From Chitinophagales bacterium (GTDB lineage Bacteria > Bacteroidota > Bacteroidia > Chitinophagales > Chitinophagaceae), in contig JAFLBI010000001.1 of NCBI GenBank assembly GCA_017303835.1, forward strand, positions 2,108,001 to 2,172,000: 64,000 bases of DNA, written 5' to 3'. Of the stretch, positions 62,501 to 64,000 are shown in pieces. A model generated the notes under the pieces. That model searched no databases. It was not told the DNA's origin and saw only the letters and a program-made list of their open reading frames with translations. The position numbers were made by a program, and so were the translations under genes. Each line of letters opens with the position of its first letter. Position 1 is the stretch's first letter.

Positions 62501-63083
62501 CATTGGTGTACTCCTCGGTATTGCAGTAACCAAGATGAATGTACCAACCATCATGGTGGGTGTAGGTGTGGTAGGTTTGGCAGGTATTGTGGTGAAGAAC
62601 GCCATCCTATTGATTGAGTTTACAGATGAACTCCGCGGGCGTGGCATGCGTTTACGTGAAGCAGCGATTCAGGCTGGTAGAATTCGTATCATTCCTGTAT
62701 TGTTAACTGCTTTGGCAACCATGCTGGGTCTGATACCACTAGCAGTTGGTTTCAATATCGATTTCGTATCACTGTTCCAGCATTTGAATCCGCATATCTT
62801 CTTTGGTGGTGATAGTGTGGTGTTCTGGGGACCATTGAGCTGGACCATAATCTATGGTCTGATCCTGGCCTTCTTCTTAACACTTACCATGGTACCAAGT
62901 ATGTATATCATTGCTGAAAGATTGAAGCGTCCGATGGAAAGATTCTATGGTACCAAGTTTATCGCCTTACTTGGTTTCTTAGGTCCCTTCTTCTTCATCT
63001 TCGTTGGACTAATGTTCCTCGTGAGAAGAATCCAAGGCAAAAAAGTATGGATGGGTCAGCTGAAACCAGCCCCTTCCAAATAA
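59544..63083 (+). CDS. RND efflux permease, HAE1-like, with extra hydrophobic segments
   Basis: A 1179-residue inner-membrane proton-driven pump. It has RND motifs: TRPIEKQIKGLTG, the TM4 Asp pair in GLGIIVDDAIVVIENTH (drug/proton type and not the metal type), and the second-half GVVGLAGIVVKNAILLIEF. It exceeds the usual 1040 residues. Between TM6 and TM7 there is an insertion with two hydrophobic stretches (about 530-547 WWLFIALGLLLHLAGW and 550-570 NFLLLLAILAVINNYVL), and a further hydrophobic segment follows the last standard helix (ALLGFLGPFFFIFVGLMFLV). The substrate is unknown. A terminator follows the gene. Confidence 0.94.
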   Translation: MSVLKDITQKFKEFKPTSWAVDNRTAMYIITIIITLMGLRTFNTLPKEQFPDIVVPTISVSTIYFGTSPKDMENLVTRPIEKQIKGLTGAKIKKVNSISQQDFSLITVEFETDVNVDIAKDKVKNAVDRAKTDLPTDLTVQPNVQEFTFSELPIMFVNVSGDYDAVKLKEYADKLQDRFEELPMISKAEIVGAPEREIQINVDKTKMEVSKVSFNDIAQAIANENRDVSGGLVEVGNMNRSLRVKGQFVSAMEMQNIIVKNIYGQAIYLKDIAQVIDTVKEKESYSRLDRKNVVTVNIVKRAGENLIETADKVKEIVAEMYKAKELPQSLKVSFTGDQSKQTKTSFNELVNTIIIGFVLVLVILMFFMGVTNAFFVALSVPLSVFVAFLFLPLGDYIAGTSITLNFIVLFALLFGLGIIVDDAIVVIENTHRIYANGRVPVVRAAKEAAGEVFIPVLAGTVTTLAPFFPLLLWEGIIGKFMIYLPTMLILTLSASLIVAFIFNPVFAVSTMKPEGHEFDEPKNAIFKKWYWWLFIALGLLLHLAGWHGFANFLLLLAILAVINNYVLKAAIYKFQHNFLPRLMDRYEKLLRWALQGTRPAWSVAFLFLLFPVSLMLVVLRGPDIQFFPSGDPNIIYAYLKMPVGTKTAYTDSVTAVLEKRVFDVLGENNPIVESVISNVAVGATDPNDPNKSTQSNLGRIQISFVEFEKRHGQKTMPYLDSIRAAVKGIPGALITVDQEQGGPPTQPPVNIEVIGEDFEAIASTATSLKNYLDTVRVEGIENLKLDIDLSNPEISVNVDREKALLVGLSTGQIGFELRTAIFGREASKLKIDEDEYKIQIRYNDLQRNNITDLMNMKITYRDFTTGQIKQVPLGAVATVDYTNTAGGIRRKNYKRVITLYSNVTGGYTPFDVNERLKPVLNEFNDKYKPAGVSIKQTGEGEEQAETISFLGWAMAIALGLIFMTLVLQFNSLSKPFIVLNEIFFSIIGVLLGIAVTKMNVPTIMVGVGVVGLAGIVVKNAILLIEFTDELRGRGMRLREAAIQAGRIRIIPVLLTALATMLGLIPLAVGFNIDFVSLFQHLNPHIFFGGDSVVFWGPLSWTIIYGLILAFFLTLTMVPSMYIIAERLKRPMERFYGTKFIALLGFLGPFFFIFVGLMFLVRRIQGKKVWMGQLKPAPSK

Positions 63084-63109
63084 ACAGCAGTTGGCTTTGA
63101 TGAGCATAT

Positions 63110-63137
63110 AGCCGTTCCTCCGGGAGCGGCTTTTTTT
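63110..63137 (+). terminator. Rho-independent terminator of the efflux operon
   Basis: AGCCGTTCC (63110-63118), loop TCCG, GGAGCGGCT (63123-63131) with one G-T pair, then a run of T residues. It is 26 bases after the RND stop. Confidence 0.85.
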
Positions 63138-63214
63138 ATACTGTTGGTGAACCGACTGTAATAATTTGTAGCAAGGCACTACTTACAGCTTGCTAATTTT
63201 ATCAAAACAAGAAT

Positions 63215-64000
63215 ATGAGAAGCAATCACGAAATAGACTACCGCATCTTCGGTGAAGAAATGCAGTATGTAGAAGTAGAACTGGATCCGAACGAAACAGC
63301 TATTGCTGAACCCGGTGCGTTCATGATGATGGACGATGGTATTCAGATGCAAACCATCTTTGGTGATGGTAGCCAGCAACAACAAGGTGGCTTACTTGGC
63401 AAATTATTTAGTGCCGGTAAAAGAATGCTGGTAGGTGAAAACTTATTCATGACTGCATTCACCAATACCGTGCAAGGCAAGAAACGCATCAGTTTTGCCT
63501 CCCCTTATCCCGGTAAAATTGTTCCCCTGGATTTGCAAGCGCTTGGTGGCCGAATCATTTGTCAGAAAGATGCTTTTCTCTGTGCTGCTAAGGGTGTGAG
63601 CATCGGCATTGAGTTTCAGCGTAAGTTGGGTACAGGCTTATTTGGCGGTGAAGGTTTTATCATGGAAAAACTGGAAGGTGATGGCATGGCTTTCTTACAC
63701 GCCAGCGGCTTTGTGCAAGAGAAAACTTTACAGCCCGGCGAATTGCTGAAAATTGATACCGGTTGTATCGTTGGCTTCACTGCCGGTGTAGATTATGATA
63801 TCCAATTTGTAGGGGGCATTAAGAACACCTTATTTGGTGGAGAAGGCTTGTTCTTTGCTACACTGCGTGGCCCTGGTAAAGTGTGGATACAAAGTTTACC
63901 TATCAGCAGATTGGCCGGCAGAATTCTTGCCTATGGTACGTATCAACGAAAAGAAGAAGGTTCAATCCTCGGCGGCATCGGCAATATGCTCGATGGCGAT
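63215..64000 (+). CDS. TIGR00266/AIM24-family protein, C-terminus beyond window
   Basis: The frame opens at the ATG at 63215 (MRSNHEIDYRIFGEEMQYVE) and is still open at the window end after 262 codons. It matches the TIGR00266/AIM24 family: VELDPNETAIAEPGAFMMMD, MLVGENLFMTAFTNTVQGKK, GVSIGIEFQRKLGTGLFGGE, then LFFATLRGPGKVWIQSLPIS. The fold is a beta-rich barrel. The role is unknown for bacterial members. Only a short C-terminal tail should be missing. A 7-of-8 match to TAnnTTTG (TAATTTTA) lies about 13 bases before the start. Confidence 0.92.
   Translation, partial: MRSNHEIDYRIFGEEMQYVEVELDPNETAIAEPGAFMMMDDGIQMQTIFGDGSQQQQGGLLGKLFSAGKRMLVGENLFMTAFTNTVQGKKRISFASPYPGKIVPLDLQALGGRIICQKDAFLCAAKGVSIGIEFQRKLGTGLFGGEGFIMEKLEGDGMAFLHASGFVQEKTLQPGELLKIDTGCIVGFTAGVDYDIQFVGGIKNTLFGGEGLFFATLRGPGKVWIQSLPISRLAGRILAYGTYQRKEEGSILGGIGNMLDGD

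Noticed and set aside
62261..62647. Minus-strand open frame of 128 codons inside the RND gene
   Set aside because: It is antisense to a conserved transmembrane region and shows no independent signal such as a promoter or domain.

Overview
The window is chromosomal DNA of a Bacteroidota bacterium, most likely a member of the Chitinophagaceae. The evidence is two SusC/SusD pairs, an ECF sigma/FecR switch, an alternative complex III (ActABCDEF) fused into a cytochrome oxidase locus, Bacteroidota-type DUF families, and start-proximal TAnnTTTG promoter boxes in place of E. coli-like -10/-35 boxes. The genus is not resolved. No rRNA, tRNA, CRISPR array or complete insertion sequence was found, and no gene-free stretch exceeds 300 bases.

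Region 1 (1-21623) is a polysaccharide utilisation locus for a uronic-acid polymer. On the minus strand, in transcription order, it holds a secreted TIM-barrel-like protein of unknown family, kduD, kduI, an ECF sigma factor, a FecR anti-sigma factor, a transducing SusC with an STN domain, SusD, a second SusC without STN, a second SusD, a heparinase II/III lipoprotein, a secreted protein full of EF-hand-like Asp loops, and a second heparinase II/III protein cut by the window edge. A LacI-type regulator diverges from the top of the locus, with two good palindromes in the shared promoter region. A likely flow is lyase cleavage at the surface, import through the SusCD pairs, then KduI/KduD conversion of 4-deoxy-5-ketouronate toward 2-keto-3-deoxygluconate.

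Region 2 (21665-23185) is a boundary: a Bacteroidetes-type tyrosine recombinase, its repeat-rich upstream DNA and a plus-strand terminator with no upstream gene. It suggests that the locus to its left arrived as an integrated island. The left end lies outside the window.

Region 3 (23202-24503) is a small operon of trmB, a DUF5522 protein and an alkyltransferase-like protein. Region 4 (24497-40749, minus strand) is the respiratory block. It runs ActA-B-C-D-E-F, then oxidase subunits II and I ending at a strong terminator, then cyoE, two subunit III-like genes and subunit IV ending at a second terminator, then SCO1, a DUF420 protein and a small membrane protein. Together they encode a quinol-to-oxygen supercomplex with its heme A and copper assembly factors.

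Region 5 (40988-56092) is mostly housekeeping: a small membrane protein, purN, a lipoprotein, a DoxX protein, a cluster of REP-like hairpins, a long-chain acyl-CoA synthetase, a 2TM protein, a TPR protein, DUF1015, a small helix-rich protein, serC, gltB, gltD and a DUF502 membrane protein. Region 6 (56251-63083) is a TetR-TolC-MFP-RND efflux operon closed by a terminator. The window ends inside a TIGR00266/AIM24-family gene.
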